From contig NZ_JBFAHM010000006.1 of assembly GCF_040654195.1 (NCBI RefSeq), positions 372,001-436,000 of the forward strand: DNA of 64,000 nt, written 5' to 3'. The notes under the pieces are model-generated. The model did not search any database. It was not told the origin of the DNA and saw only the letters and a list, made by a program, of their open reading frames with translations. This DNA is from Hamadaea sp013361475. GTDB taxonomy: Bacteria > Actinomycetota > Actinomycetes > Mycobacteriales > Micromonosporaceae. The position numbers and the translations under genes are program-made. Below are positions 26,099 to 34,394 of this stretch, piece after piece. How positions within the stretch are numbered: the first letter of the stretch is position 1; every line of letters starts with the position of its first letter.

Positions 26099-26154
26099 CC
26101 AGGCGAGGCCGGCGAGGGTTTCGTGCCCGCCCCCTTCCGGGTACGCCCGGTGTC

Positions 26155-26406
26155 ATGACCGAAGAGCAGACGACCGAGGTCGTCCCGACGCGCGGCGACG
26201 GGCATGACGAGATCCTGGCGCTGGACACCAATGGGGACGGCAAGCCGGACTTGTGGGCGATCGATACCGACGGCGACGGCAAGCCGGACCTGTTCCAGTC
26301 TGATGTGGATGGTGATGGCCAGGTCGAGGTCACCATGGTGGACCTCGATCAGGACGGCACGATGGACATCAAGGTCGACGGCGACGGGGGCCACCCGCCG
26401 ATGTGA
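26155..26406 (+). CDS. Small protein with four calcium-binding-type DxDxDG repeats
   Basis: 83 aa starting MTEEQTTEVVPTRGDGHDEI. A 13-residue repeat follows: DTNGDGKPDLWAI, DTDGDGKPDLFQS, DVDGDGQVEVTMV, DLDQDGTMDIKV, then DGDGG. Each loop has the D-x-[DN]-x-DG ligand spacing of EF-hand or thrombospondin-3-type calcium sites, but no helices flank them. No signal peptide is evident. It lies 56 nt after the cyclase-fold operon and may belong to it. A longer start at GTG 26095 overlaps the previous stop. Confidence 0.75.
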   Translation: MTEEQTTEVVPTRGDGHDEILALDTNGDGKPDLWAIDTDGDGKPDLFQSDVDGDGQVEVTMVDLDQDGTMDIKVDGDGGHPPM

Positions 26407-26418
26407 CTCGCCTTCGCA

Positions 26419-26491
26419 TGATCGTCGCGTCAGCCATGCTGTTTCAACGGACAATTCTCCGCCCGAAACAGCATGGCTGACGCAATGATCA
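26419..26491. repeat. 73-bp palindromic element, copy 3
   Basis: Left arm starts TGATCGTCGCGTCAGCCATG; the stem reaches 27 bp with two mismatches, including GTTTC against GAAAC. It starts 12 nt after the DxDxDG gene and ends 12 nt before the end of the convergent beta-propeller gene. Confidence 0.95.
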
Positions 26492-26503
26492 GCGCGGAAG
26501 GCG

Positions 26504-27571
26504 TCAGCTCAATGCGAGGCGGGCGATCCGGCCGTCGGCTCCGGACGCCCAGCAGGCGCCGTCGTTCGTGCACTGCACGCCGTGCAGGCTGCCGGTCTCG
26601 AACCGGTGCCAGGTACGGCCGCCGTCCCAGGTGATGTCGCTGCCGGTCGGGCCGACCGCGATCGCGACGCCGGGCACCTTGGTCCAGGCCACGCCGGATC
26701 GATACTCCCCGGGTACGCCGTCGGCCGCGACCCAGGTCCGCCCGCCGTCCGCGGTCCACGCCGCACCGTTGGGCGCCGAGTCCGGGGCGGCGTAGTCGCC
26801 GCCGACCGCGATCCCGTGACGCGAGTCGCGGAAGGCCACCGAGTAGATGCCCGCACTGGCGCCGCTGGGGATCGGCGAGTCGGTGACCGTCCAGGTGCGA
26901 CCGCGGTCGGCGGACCGGAAGACGCGGGAGGTCGCGCCGCCGCCTGTGGCGAACCAGGCGTCCCGGCCGGAGGTGCTGACGATGCAGGTGCCGCTCGCGG
27001 CGAACGCGAACTCACCCGCGAGCGCGGCCGGCATGCCGTCGCCCGGCACGATCGACCAGCTGCGGCCGCCGTCGTCAGTGGACAGCAGCCGGAAGCGCCC
27101 GTCGACCGGGTCGGACAGGGCCAGCCCGTGCCGGTGGTCGAAGAACGTCAGGCAGTCGTAGAACGCCGCCGGTTCGGCGTTGCGGAAGCTCTCGGTCCAG
27201 CTCGCCCCGCCGTCGGCCGTGGTGTAGATGCGGGAGTCGGTGCCCTCGCCGATCGACAGGATGACGGCATGGTCGGCGTCGAACGCCTGGATGTCACGGA
27301 ACTGCAGCTCGGCGGTGTCCGGCGGGCCGACGTGCTGCCAGGTGCGACCGCCGTCCACCGTACGCAGGACTTCGCCGCCGCTGCCGCTGGCCCAGGCGAT
27401 CCGGCGGCTGACCGGGGACAGCCCCCGGAGGCTGGAGGTGGAATCGGTCGCGAAATCCTGCCAACTCGGCTGCGGCCGCTGCCGCCCGGACGCGTACGCG
27501 GAGCCGGGGGCCAGGGAGGTGGTGAGGGTGGCCACCGCCACGAGGGAAACGATCGTCGTCAGACGTCTCAT
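26504..27571 (-). CDS. Secreted beta-propeller protein with BNR/Asp-box repeats
   Basis: 355 aa. Signal peptide about 1-27 (APGSAYA). Repeated Asp-box motifs follow: TVDGGRTW, TADGGASW, STDDGGRSW, SADRGRTW, TADGGRTW and TWDGGRTW, evenly spread, giving a six- or seven-bladed propeller of the YCF48/sialidase-like type. No sialidase catalytic residues were identified, so a structural or binding role outside the cell is more likely than hydrolysis. ATG 27571 gives the signal peptide. Confidence 0.88.
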   Translation of the reverse strand: MRRLTTIVSLVAVATLTTSLAPGSAYASGRQRPQPSWQDFATDSTSSLRGLSPVSRRIAWASGSGGEVLRTVDGGRTWQHVGPPDTAELQFRDIQAFDADHAVILSIGEGTDSRIYTTADGGASWTESFRNAEPAAFYDCLTFFDHRHGLALSDPVDGRFRLLSTDDGGRSWSIVPGDGMPAALAGEFAFAASGTCIVSTSGRDAWFATGGGATSRVFRSADRGRTWTVTDSPIPSGASAGIYSVAFRDSRHGIAVGGDYAAPDSAPNGAAWTADGGRTWVAADGVPGEYRSGVAWTKVPGVAIAVGPTGSDITWDGGRTWHRFETGSLHGVQCTNDGACWASGADGRIARLALS

Positions 27572-27654
27572 GAACGCCGAACCTACCGCCGGTGATCGAA
27601 TCCCGCGACCGTCACGGGCCACCACGTCGGCACAAGATCTCTTAGGATGCCCGG

Positions 27655-28170
27655 ATGCCTTACGTAGCCCGCTTACGCGCGGCGTTGCCCGCCGTCCTCG
27701 GCAAGTTTGTCGGGCTCTCCATCGGTCTCTGGATTCTGTCGGCGCTCATGCCGGGCTCGTCCGCCCTGGTCTTCGCCGTGCTCAACGTTCTGCTGCTGCT
27801 TTTCCTGGCTGGGCTTTCGTCCCACGTCATCCTCAGCGCCGTGTTCCGCGTACCCGCGGTCCGGATCGACCGGGACGGCATCCGGTTCCCGCTCATCGGC
27901 GTGGCCCTCCCGTGGGAGGACGTCGATGAGATCGACGACCAGACGCGGACCTCCGACGGCTCGGATCTCACCGTCCTCCGAGTAATCCCGGTCGACGACG
28001 ACGCGGTGCTGCGGCAGATGCACTTCTGGCTGCGGCGGCAGGGCCAGGCGAACCTCGACCGTTACGGTACGCCGATCGTCTTCGTCGGCGAGGCCTTCGA
28101 CCAGCCACTCCACCACGTCGTGTACGCCGCTCAGCATGAGCTCAAGCAGTCCCGCGCGCAGGCCGGCTGA
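27655..28170 (+). CDS. Membrane-anchored protein with PH-like C-terminal domain
   Basis: 171 aa. Two hydrophobic segments (about residues 14-33 and 38-62) precede a soluble part beginning VPAVRIDRDGIRFPLIGVALPWEDVDEID, typical of bacterial PH-like domains. It ends with YGTPIVFVGEAFDQPLHHV. Function unknown. A tail homologous to this end lies in frame directly after its stop codon. Confidence 0.75.
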   Translation: MPYVARLRAALPAVLGKFVGLSIGLWILSALMPGSSALVFAVLNVLLLLFLAGLSSHVILSAVFRVPAVRIDRDGIRFPLIGVALPWEDVDEIDDQTRTSDGSDLTVLRVIPVDDDAVLRQMHFWLRRQGQANLDRYGTPIVFVGEAFDQPLHHVVYAAQHELKQSRAQAG

Positions 28171-28278
28171 CGATGTGGCACTCCGCTCGTCCTTCAGGGC
28201 GAGTCGCTGGACCGGCCGCTCGACGAGATCGCGGCCGGACTCCGGGCCTACCTCGCGGCGCAGAGGAGCACGGCGTGA
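28171..28278 (+). pseudogene. Remnant of a paralogous C-terminus, in frame after the stop of the preceding gene
   Basis: Reading on in the same frame past TGA 28168-28170 gives CGTPLVLQGESLDRPLDEI and continues to TGA 28276-28278. It aligns with YGTPIVFVGEAFDQPLHHV in the preceding protein. No start codon or separate ribosome site is seen. This looks like the last 35 codons of a tandem paralogue whose front part was lost by recombination. Confidence 0.65.
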
Positions 28279-29010
28279 TCAGATCGGTTTGATTGCGACG
28301 CCGCCCCAGAATGCGTCCGGGACCTGCTCCGGTTCCCCGTCCGGCCGCCACTTCGCCACCGGGACGACGCCGTCGATGCGCCAGTCGCCGAGGAGGCGGC
28401 CGAAGGCGGCGGGATCACGCATGTGGAATCCGGGGCCCATCATGGCCAGCGCCTCCGGGTACGCCGTCAGCTCCAGCCCGTCGAAGTCGATGATGAGGAA
28501 GCTGGCCGGTTCGACTTGGGCGTACAGCTGACGGAGGGCGCTGGACAGCTGGTCGTCGTCGAGGAAGGCGGCCAGGCCGAGGAAGACCACGCCGACCGGC
28601 CGGGTGCCCCACCCCGGCAGGTACGCCGAAGGGTCGAACCCGCTCAGCGCGGTGGCGTCGGCCTCGACGTAGTGCGCGTTGTCTTCCAGGGCGAGCAGCG
28701 CCGACCCGTGCGCGACGATCTTCGGATCGGCGTCGGTGTAGAGGACGTGCGCCTCCGGGGCGAGCTGGTGGACGTTGCCCTGGCTCGGGATGCCGGCGCC
28801 GAACACCAGGAAGTCGGTGATCCTCTGGTCGGCGACGAACCGCACAGTCCGGCCCATGAAGGCGCGCAGCGACCGGAAGATCGCCGCGCACGGCCCGTAC
28901 GCCTGCTCGAACGCCTCCGCGGCGGCGATGTCCACCGGAAAGTGGTCGTATCCGCCGAGCCAGAAGTCGATCATGCGAGCGGTGCTGGGCGTCGATGGCT
29001 GCACGGTCAT
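28279..29010 (-). CDS. SAM-dependent methyltransferase, DUF574 family
   Basis: 243 aa. The conserved N-terminus TARMIDFWLGGYDHFPVD and SAM-site segment FLVFGAGIPSQGNVHQLAPE identify the actinomycete-enriched Methyltransf_19 family. LYTDADPKIVAHG and YVEADAT continue the Rossmann SAM site. Targets are unknown for nearly all members. It is shorter than the usual 260-280 residues. Confidence 0.92.
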   Translation of the reverse strand: MTVQPSTPSTARMIDFWLGGYDHFPVDIAAAEAFEQAYGPCAAIFRSLRAFMGRTVRFVADQRITDFLVFGAGIPSQGNVHQLAPEAHVLYTDADPKIVAHGSALLALEDNAHYVEADATALSGFDPSAYLPGWGTRPVGVVFLGLAAFLDDDQLSSALRQLYAQVEPASFLIIDFDGLELTAYPEALAMMGPGFHMRDPAAFGRLLGDWRIDGVVPVAKWRPDGEPEQVPDAFWGGVAIKPI

Positions 29011-29086
29011 AGAGGCAACGTACCCGGCTCGCGCAATTCATGGTGATGCTCACGCGTGGGCCGGCGTACGGCGCACAATGGTAAGA

Positions 29087-29650
29087 ATGTCGACGCCCGA
29101 GGAACCGGAGACCCGCTTCGTCGGCGCTGCCCGGGTGCCGTCCCGGGCGGTGGAGCCGGTGACCGCCGTGCCGTCCCCGGCGGGCCGGCCGCCGAAGCCC
29201 AATCGGGCGATGTGGTTCGCCGGGGCGGGTGCGGTCGCCGTCATCGTGCTGTCGATCGGCGTACTGGTGGGCTATGCGCTGCGCCCGGCGCCCGTGGACG
29301 GCCCGCCGACGGTCACGAAGACGGCGGCGTCGCCGAAACCGCCGCCCCGTGACTCCCCGAAGACGGTGACCCAGCGGTATCTGGACGCGGTCGTCGCCGG
29401 AGACAAGGCGACGAGCGAGAAAGACCTCTGTGGTCTCCTTCGCGGTGCGCCGCAGAATCAGACGGACCTCTCGCAGTATCACGTCAACGACCTGGTCACG
29501 CTGGAGGCTCAGGAAGGCCGGGTCGACGGCAAGCGCGCCACCGTCCAGGTCAAGGTAGCGGTGCCGATCCTGGGCTCGACCACGTTCACCGTGGACCTCG
29601 TCGACGAGCAGGGCGCGTGGAAGGTGTGCGGCTTCGGCGCAGGTCAGTGA
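29087..29650 (+). CDS. Single-pass membrane protein with DUF4878-like extracellular domain
   Basis: 187 aa. About 40 cytoplasmic residues precede a membrane segment (MWFAGAGAVAVIVLSIGVLV) and an extracellular domain (TVTQRYLDAVVAGDKATSEK through VDLVDEQGAWKVCGFGAGQ) with two cysteines. The layout resembles the DUF4878/NTF2-like lipoprotein and Rv0361-type families. ATG 29087 is used; ATG 29078 is in frame. Confidence 0.8.
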   Translation: MSTPEEPETRFVGAARVPSRAVEPVTAVPSPAGRPPKPNRAMWFAGAGAVAVIVLSIGVLVGYALRPAPVDGPPTVTKTAASPKPPPRDSPKTVTQRYLDAVVAGDKATSEKDLCGLLRGAPQNQTDLSQYHVNDLVTLEAQEGRVDGKRATVQVKVAVPILGSTTFTVDLVDEQGAWKVCGFGAGQ

Positions 29651-29693
29651 CGGTGGGGTTGATCATGTCGTGCCGGAGGCGCAAGATGGCGCA

Positions 29694-30938
29694 ATGTCCG
29701 AGACGACGGGGGTCAAGCCGCCCAGCCTGTGGCGGAACAAAGCGTTCACGCTCCTGTGGAGCAGTCAGGCGTTGTCCGATCTGGGCAGCTCGATGTCGCA
29801 ACTGGCGATGCCCCTGCTCACCCTGGCCATCACCGGTTCACCGATTCAGGCCGGCATCGTCGGCACCGCCTCGGCCGCCGTCCGGCTCCTCTGCCAGCTA
29901 CCCGCCGGTGTCGTGACGGATCGCTTCGACCGTAAACGCCTCATGCTCGTCTCCGACGCGGTACGGCTTTGTGCGTACACGTTGTTGGCCGTGCTGGTGC
30001 TGCTGGACCGGGTGTCGCTGGCGTGGATCATGGCGGTCACGATGATCGCGACGGTTTTCCACGTGGCCCACGAGAACGCGCAGTTCGGCGCGGTCCGCAA
30101 CGTGGTGCCGCTGGACCGCGTGACGGAGGCGACCGCGCGGAACGAGGCTCGCGGCGCCGCGGTTTCCCTGGTCGGGCCGCCGATCGGCGGCGCGCTCTTC
30201 GGCTTCGCCCGCGCGCTGCCCTTCTTCGCCGACGCGGTGTCCTACCTGTTGTCGTTCATCGGCGTGGCGCTGATCCGGCAACCCATGCAGCAGGAACGAT
30301 CCGAACCACGCGAGCATCCGGTGAAGGAACTGGCCGAGGGCGTCAAGTTCACGCTGTCGGAACCGTTCCTGCGCGCTGTCCTGCTCATCGCCCCGCCGAT
30401 CAACCTGGCGTTCAACGGCATGATCTTCGCGATGGTCGTGATCTTGCAGCAGCAGGGCACGCAGCCGGCGCTGATCGGCTTCGTAGAGACCTTCATCGGG
30501 GTCGGGCTGCTGGTGGGCGCGCTGATCGCGCCGCGGCTCTCCCAGCGGGTGCCGATGCGGCGGCTCATCACCGGGATCACCTGGCTGGGCGCCGCGCTGA
30601 TGGCGAGCGCTGCGCTGCTGACCGGATCGATCCTCGTCGGCATCCCGGTGGCGCTGGCCATCATGCTCGGGCCGGCCTGCAACGCCGCGCTCTTCGGCTA
30701 TCAGGCCGCGGTCACCCCGGACCGCCTGCAGGGCCGGGTCATGTCCGTGATCTTCCTGCTCGCCACCAGCCTGGCCAGCGTCTCCGCCCTGCTGGGCGGC
30801 TCGCTCGTGCACTGGGTGGGCGGTCCCGCCACGGTGCTGGTGTTCGCGGGGATCATGGTGATCGCGGCGGTCGCGGCCACGTTCAGCCAAGGGGTACGCG
30901 GCATGAAGCCGTTGTCGGAGCTGCAACCGGCGACCTGA
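29694..30938 (+). CDS. MFS transporter (MFS_3-like)
   Basis: 414 aa, about twelve hydrophobic segments, starting MSETTGVKPPSLWRNKAFTL and continuing LLWSSQALSDLGSSMSQLAM. The TM2-TM3 loop is GVVTDRFDRKRLM. This group commonly exports macrolide-like or other hydrophobic compounds. It follows the DUF4878-like gene by 43 nt. GGAGG is 14 nt from ATG 29694, slightly far; GTG 29670 is in frame. Confidence 0.9.
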   Translation: MSETTGVKPPSLWRNKAFTLLWSSQALSDLGSSMSQLAMPLLTLAITGSPIQAGIVGTASAAVRLLCQLPAGVVTDRFDRKRLMLVSDAVRLCAYTLLAVLVLLDRVSLAWIMAVTMIATVFHVAHENAQFGAVRNVVPLDRVTEATARNEARGAAVSLVGPPIGGALFGFARALPFFADAVSYLLSFIGVALIRQPMQQERSEPREHPVKELAEGVKFTLSEPFLRAVLLIAPPINLAFNGMIFAMVVILQQQGTQPALIGFVETFIGVGLLVGALIAPRLSQRVPMRRLITGITWLGAALMASAALLTGSILVGIPVALAIMLGPACNAALFGYQAAVTPDRLQGRVMSVIFLLATSLASVSALLGGSLVHWVGGPATVLVFAGIMVIAAVAATFSQGVRGMKPLSELQPAT

Positions 30939-30954
30939 GCTCACCGTTCGGGTG

Positions 30955-30996
30955 GGGATGGCGCGGCCCCGACGCGCCTGAGGGCCACGCCATCCC
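30955..30996. terminator. Hairpin between convergent MFS and chitinase genes
   Basis: Arms GGGATGGCG (30955-30963) and CGCCATCCC (30988-30996) enclose GC-rich sequence that can pair further. Confidence 0.5.
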
Positions 30997-31001
30997 GGTC
31001 T

Positions 31002-32381
31002 TCAGGGCAGCTGCCACACCTGGTTGGCCGAGGCATAGCAGGTCCAGATCTGCAGCCGGGTGCCGTCGGCGGAGCTCGGCCCGGTCGCGTCCAGGCACTT
31101 GCCCGAGGCGGGGTTGACGAGCGTGCCGTTGGACTGGCCCTGCCAGACCTGGGCGCCGGTGCCGTTGCAGTCCCACAGCTGGATCTGCGTGCCGTTGGCG
31201 GTGCCCGCGCTCGTCACGTCCATGCACTTGCCGAGCGCCCGGATGGTGCCGTCGGAGCCGACCGTCCACTGTTGAGCGTTGGTGCCGTTGCAGGTCCAGA
31301 GCTGGATCGCGGTGCCGTTGGCGGTGCCCGCGCCGGAGACGTCCACGCACTTGCCGCCATAGCCGGTGATCCGACCGGTACGCCCGGTCGGCGGGGTCGT
31401 GGTGCCGCCTGCCGCGTCGAAGATCGCCGAGACGAGGGAGGTCGACCCGGTCGTGTCCTGGGACAGCTCCCAGTTCATGATGCCGCCGGCGTTGGCGACC
31501 GCCCACTGCGTCTTCCGCTTGATCGTCGGTATGCCGTTGTAGCACTGCTGAACGCCGCTGACGGTGGTGCAGTCGCGGTTGGCGTTGGCCGGGTCCATCG
31601 CCACGAGTTGGGCGTAGGTGTAGTAGCCGGGACGGCTGTAGAACGGCACACCGAGGACCGTCTTCGAGGCAGGCAGACCGCGCGACTTCCAGAAGTTCGC
31701 CGCGGCGATCGACCAGTCGTAGTTGGCGTGCGGGCTGCCCCCGTCGTACGCCATGATGTTCAGGAAGTCGACGTAGCCGAAGACGGCCGTCTCGACTCCG
31801 TAAGCCGTCGAGCCCTCCGACACGACCGCCGCCGTGAGCAGCTTGCCCCGGCTGTGCATCGCCGAACTGAGCTGCGCCATCAGCTGGGTGTAATTGGCGG
31901 CCGAGGCGCCGGGATCCGGGTACTCCCAGTCGATGTCGACGCCGTCGAGGGCGTACTGGTTGATGAGGTTGACGACGCTGTTGACGAAGGTCGTGCGGCC
32001 GGTCGCAGTTCCCGCCAGCGACTCGAACGCCGAATCGTTGCCGTCGTTCCAGCCGCCGATCGAGATCGACACCTTGACGCCGCTGGCGTGCGCCAGCGAC
32101 ACCAGCGACGACAGCTTCGAGGCGTTGTCGACCGCCCCCAGCGTGCCGTTCGAATTCGGCAGGACGAAGGCGTAGTTGATGTGCGTCAGCTTCGCGTACT
32201 GCACCGAGGTGACGCTGCCGGACCACGACGGCAGATAGCCGACGCTGCGGAACCCGGCGGGCAGCGCTGCCTGCGCGGGGGTGGCCGGACCTGTCGCCAG
32301 CGCGGTAGTGGCCAGCGCCGTCGTGACCACCGTCAGGGCGGCGGTGGCGCAGCGACGCCACCAGGGGACGGATGTGGGCAT
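31002..32381 (-). CDS. Secreted GH18 chitinase with ricin-B (CBM13) module
   Basis: 459 aa. Signal peptide about 1-38 (ATPAQA-A). GH18 domain about 42-340 with the signature DGVDIDWEYP, catalytic Glu153, and SISIGGW in the preceding strand. Residues about 350-459 form a ricin-B trefoil with three repeats (GKCVDVSGAGTANGT, GKCMDVTSAGTANGT, GKCLDATGPSSADGT and following QxW motifs). It hydrolyses chitin outside the cell. An AT-rich palindromic motif upstream is shared with the second GH18 gene. Confidence 0.95.
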   Translation of the reverse strand: MPTSVPWWRRCATAALTVVTTALATTALATGPATPAQAALPAGFRSVGYLPSWSGSVTSVQYAKLTHINYAFVLPNSNGTLGAVDNASKLSSLVSLAHASGVKVSISIGGWNDGNDSAFESLAGTATGRTTFVNSVVNLINQYALDGVDIDWEYPDPGASAANYTQLMAQLSSAMHSRGKLLTAAVVSEGSTAYGVETAVFGYVDFLNIMAYDGGSPHANYDWSIAAANFWKSRGLPASKTVLGVPFYSRPGYYTYAQLVAMDPANANRDCTTVSGVQQCYNGIPTIKRKTQWAVANAGGIMNWELSQDTTGSTSLVSAIFDAAGGTTTPPTGRTGRITGYGGKCVDVSGAGTANGTAIQLWTCNGTNAQQWTVGSDGTIRALGKCMDVTSAGTANGTQIQLWDCNGTGAQVWQGQSNGTLVNPASGKCLDATGPSSADGTRLQIWTCYASANQVWQLP

Positions 32382-32444
32382 CGAGGAATCCCTTTCGCAG
32401 AGGGCCGGTGGGGGCCGGCGGTCTGAGCGAGAAGCCTCTAAATA

Positions 32445-32462
32445 TTAGGAAACCTTAATTAA
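32445..32462. promoter_or_regulatory. AT-rich operator-like motif upstream of chitinase 1
   Basis: TTAGGAAACCTTAATTAA lies 64 nt upstream of the chitinase start in an island of AT-rich DNA. It matches the sequence at 49867-49884 before the other GH18 gene at most positions and resembles the near-palindromic TTAGGAAA-type sites before secreted hydrolase genes in related bacteria (recalled, not checked). Confidence 0.55.
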
Positions 32463-32507
32463 AGAATCAAGTTAAGCCTTGAAATAAGTCACTGCGCGGG
32501 ATGGCGA

Positions 32508-32540
32508 AGCGGGCGCGCCCCCTCCGGGGACGCGCCCGCT
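32508..32540. terminator. Hairpin terminator of the DivIVA-domain gene
   Basis: Arms AGCGGGCGCG (32508-32517) and CGCGCCCGCT (32531-32540), with an inner CCCC/GGGG pairing, just beyond the 3' end of the minus-strand gene. Confidence 0.65.
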
Positions 32541-32556
32541 GTTCTGTACTTTGGGA

Positions 32557-34185
32557 CTATTCGGCGACGGCGTGCGGCTGCAATCCCCGCTGCGTCGGGA
32601 TGAGCCGGCCCAGCTCGTCGCGGTCCGGGACCGCGTCGGCCGGCAGGTCGTCGTCGGCGAGCTCGGCGTCGACCGTCTCCTCCAGATCTTCGGCCTCGTC
32701 CACCAAGGCCTCGATGACGGCGGCGGACTCCCGGAGATCGGAGAGTTCGTCGGCGCGGGCCGGGTCGTCACGGCGCGGCAGCTCCGGGCGGGCCGACCCC
32801 TCCGGCACCGCCGGAGCGGCGTCTGCGGCCTGCGCTTCGCCGGATCGCCGGCCTGCGGTGAAGCCGTCGAAGACGTCGCGGTCGAACAGCAGCCGTTCGC
32901 GCCCGTTGCGGTCGGGCGTCGCGGGGGCGTGCCCGTTGCGGTCGGCGAACAGGCTCGACTCCGGTACGCGCCGTTCCATCGCCCGCTGCTCGGCCCCGCC
33001 GGGGACGCGTACGTGCTCCTCGGAAACGGGAGCGACCATCGGCGACTCGGCCGTCGGCAGGTCGACCGGGGCGGCCGCGGCCGGGGCGTCGACGGTGGGC
33101 GGCGCGTCGACCGGGATCGTGGTGCCGTCGGGCCGCATCGCGACCATCTGGTACTCCCCCGTCTCGGCGCTCATCGCGGCGGCCGCCATGACCGCCTGCG
33201 CCGCCCGGTCGGCCATCCGCTTGGCCTCCCGCTGCAGCCGCGCCCGAACCTCCTCGGCGTGCCGCTCGGTGGCGTCCGCCTCGCGGCGGGCGTCGTTGAG
33301 CCGGTTCAGCTCAGCCGCCAGCTCCTGCTTCACCTCGACCAGGCGGCGCTGCAACTCGGTCAGCTCGTTGGCCGCCACCGAACCCTGCTGGCGCGCCTCC
33401 CCCAGGCGCTGCTGGGCGTTGTCCAGTGCGGCTTGGAGCTGGGCCAGGCCCTGCTGGCGTACCTCGATCTCCTGCTGCACGGCGGCGAGCTGCTGCTGGT
33501 GTGCGGCGTTCTGCTCGCCCGCCTTGCGACGCAGCTCGGAGGCGTATTGCTGGGCCTCGGCCTGCAACGCGGCGTTCTTCTGCTCGGCTTCGTTACGGAG
33601 CCTGGCCAGGTCGGCCTCATGCGCCGTACGCAGCTCGGTCAGCTCCTGCTGAGTCTGCGCCCGCGCGGCCTCGATCTCCTGCTGCAGTTCCTGCCGCGCC
33701 TGCTCGGCCTCTTCGAGGCTGTTCTCGCGGGTCTGCTGCGCGTCCTGCTCGGCCTGCTCGCGTGCGGCCTGGGCGTCGGACCGGATCTTGTCGGCCAGCT
33801 CCCGGGCGTCGGCCACCGTCTTGTCGGCCTCGGCCTGGTGATCGGTGGCGCGCTGGGCGGCGGCGGTCACGATCGCCTCGGCCTGCTTCTCGGCGAGCCC
33901 GATGATCTGGTCGACCATCGTGCCGAGGTGGCCGAACGACGCCCGCTCGAGCTGCTGCGGCCGCTGGTGCAGTTCCGACAGCTCGACCCGGGCCTGCTGC
34001 AGCTGGTTGTTCAGCCGCTGGACCTGGTCGAACGCCCGCTGCCGTTCGGTGGACAGCGTCGCGAGGTCGCCCGCCACCTGCTCGACGTAATAGTCGACCT
34101 GGCGCTTGTCGTACCCGCGCATGACCTGCGTGAACGACGGACGCGACGGCCCGTCGCCTCGGTACGGCTCCTCGTTCTGGGACAT
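32557..34185 (-). CDS. DivIVA-domain coiled-coil protein
   Basis: 542 aa. An N-terminal DivIVA-like segment (SFTQVMRGYDKRQVDYYVEQ, about residues 17-36) is followed by roughly 300 residues of Gln/Glu/Ala-rich coiled coil and a disordered acidic tail. DivIVA proteins sit at curved membranes and organise polar growth; streptomycetes also use longer relatives such as Scy and FilP. This one is larger than canonical DivIVA (about 250-400) and may be a scaffold. Start ATG 34185 has GGAGGG upstream. Confidence 0.88.
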   Translation of the reverse strand: MSQNEEPYRGDGPSRPSFTQVMRGYDKRQVDYYVEQVAGDLATLSTERQRAFDQVQRLNNQLQQARVELSELHQRPQQLERASFGHLGTMVDQIIGLAEKQAEAIVTAAAQRATDHQAEADKTVADARELADKIRSDAQAAREQAEQDAQQTRENSLEEAEQARQELQQEIEAARAQTQQELTELRTAHEADLARLRNEAEQKNAALQAEAQQYASELRRKAGEQNAAHQQQLAAVQQEIEVRQQGLAQLQAALDNAQQRLGEARQQGSVAANELTELQRRLVEVKQELAAELNRLNDARREADATERHAEEVRARLQREAKRMADRAAQAVMAAAAMSAETGEYQMVAMRPDGTTIPVDAPPTVDAPAAAAPVDLPTAESPMVAPVSEEHVRVPGGAEQRAMERRVPESSLFADRNGHAPATPDRNGRERLLFDRDVFDGFTAGRRSGEAQAADAAPAVPEGSARPELPRRDDPARADELSDLRESAAVIEALVDEAEDLEETVDAELADDDLPADAVPDRDELGRLIPTQRGLQPHAVAE

Positions 34186-34394
34186 TACGCGCCACCCTCC
34201 CAACGGCCACGAGCCCGCCGCGGGGACGTCGGTGGGCTCGGCGACGGACTATACCGCCCGCCTGCGGTCGCGCAACGGTACCGCCGACCGGCGGGACGCC
34301 AGCACCCCCCACCCGGACATCATCTCGGCGACTTTCGCACCCGGCTGCCGGCCGCGGCAACGTGGCACACGCCGATCCGCGTACCCCTCGTAGG

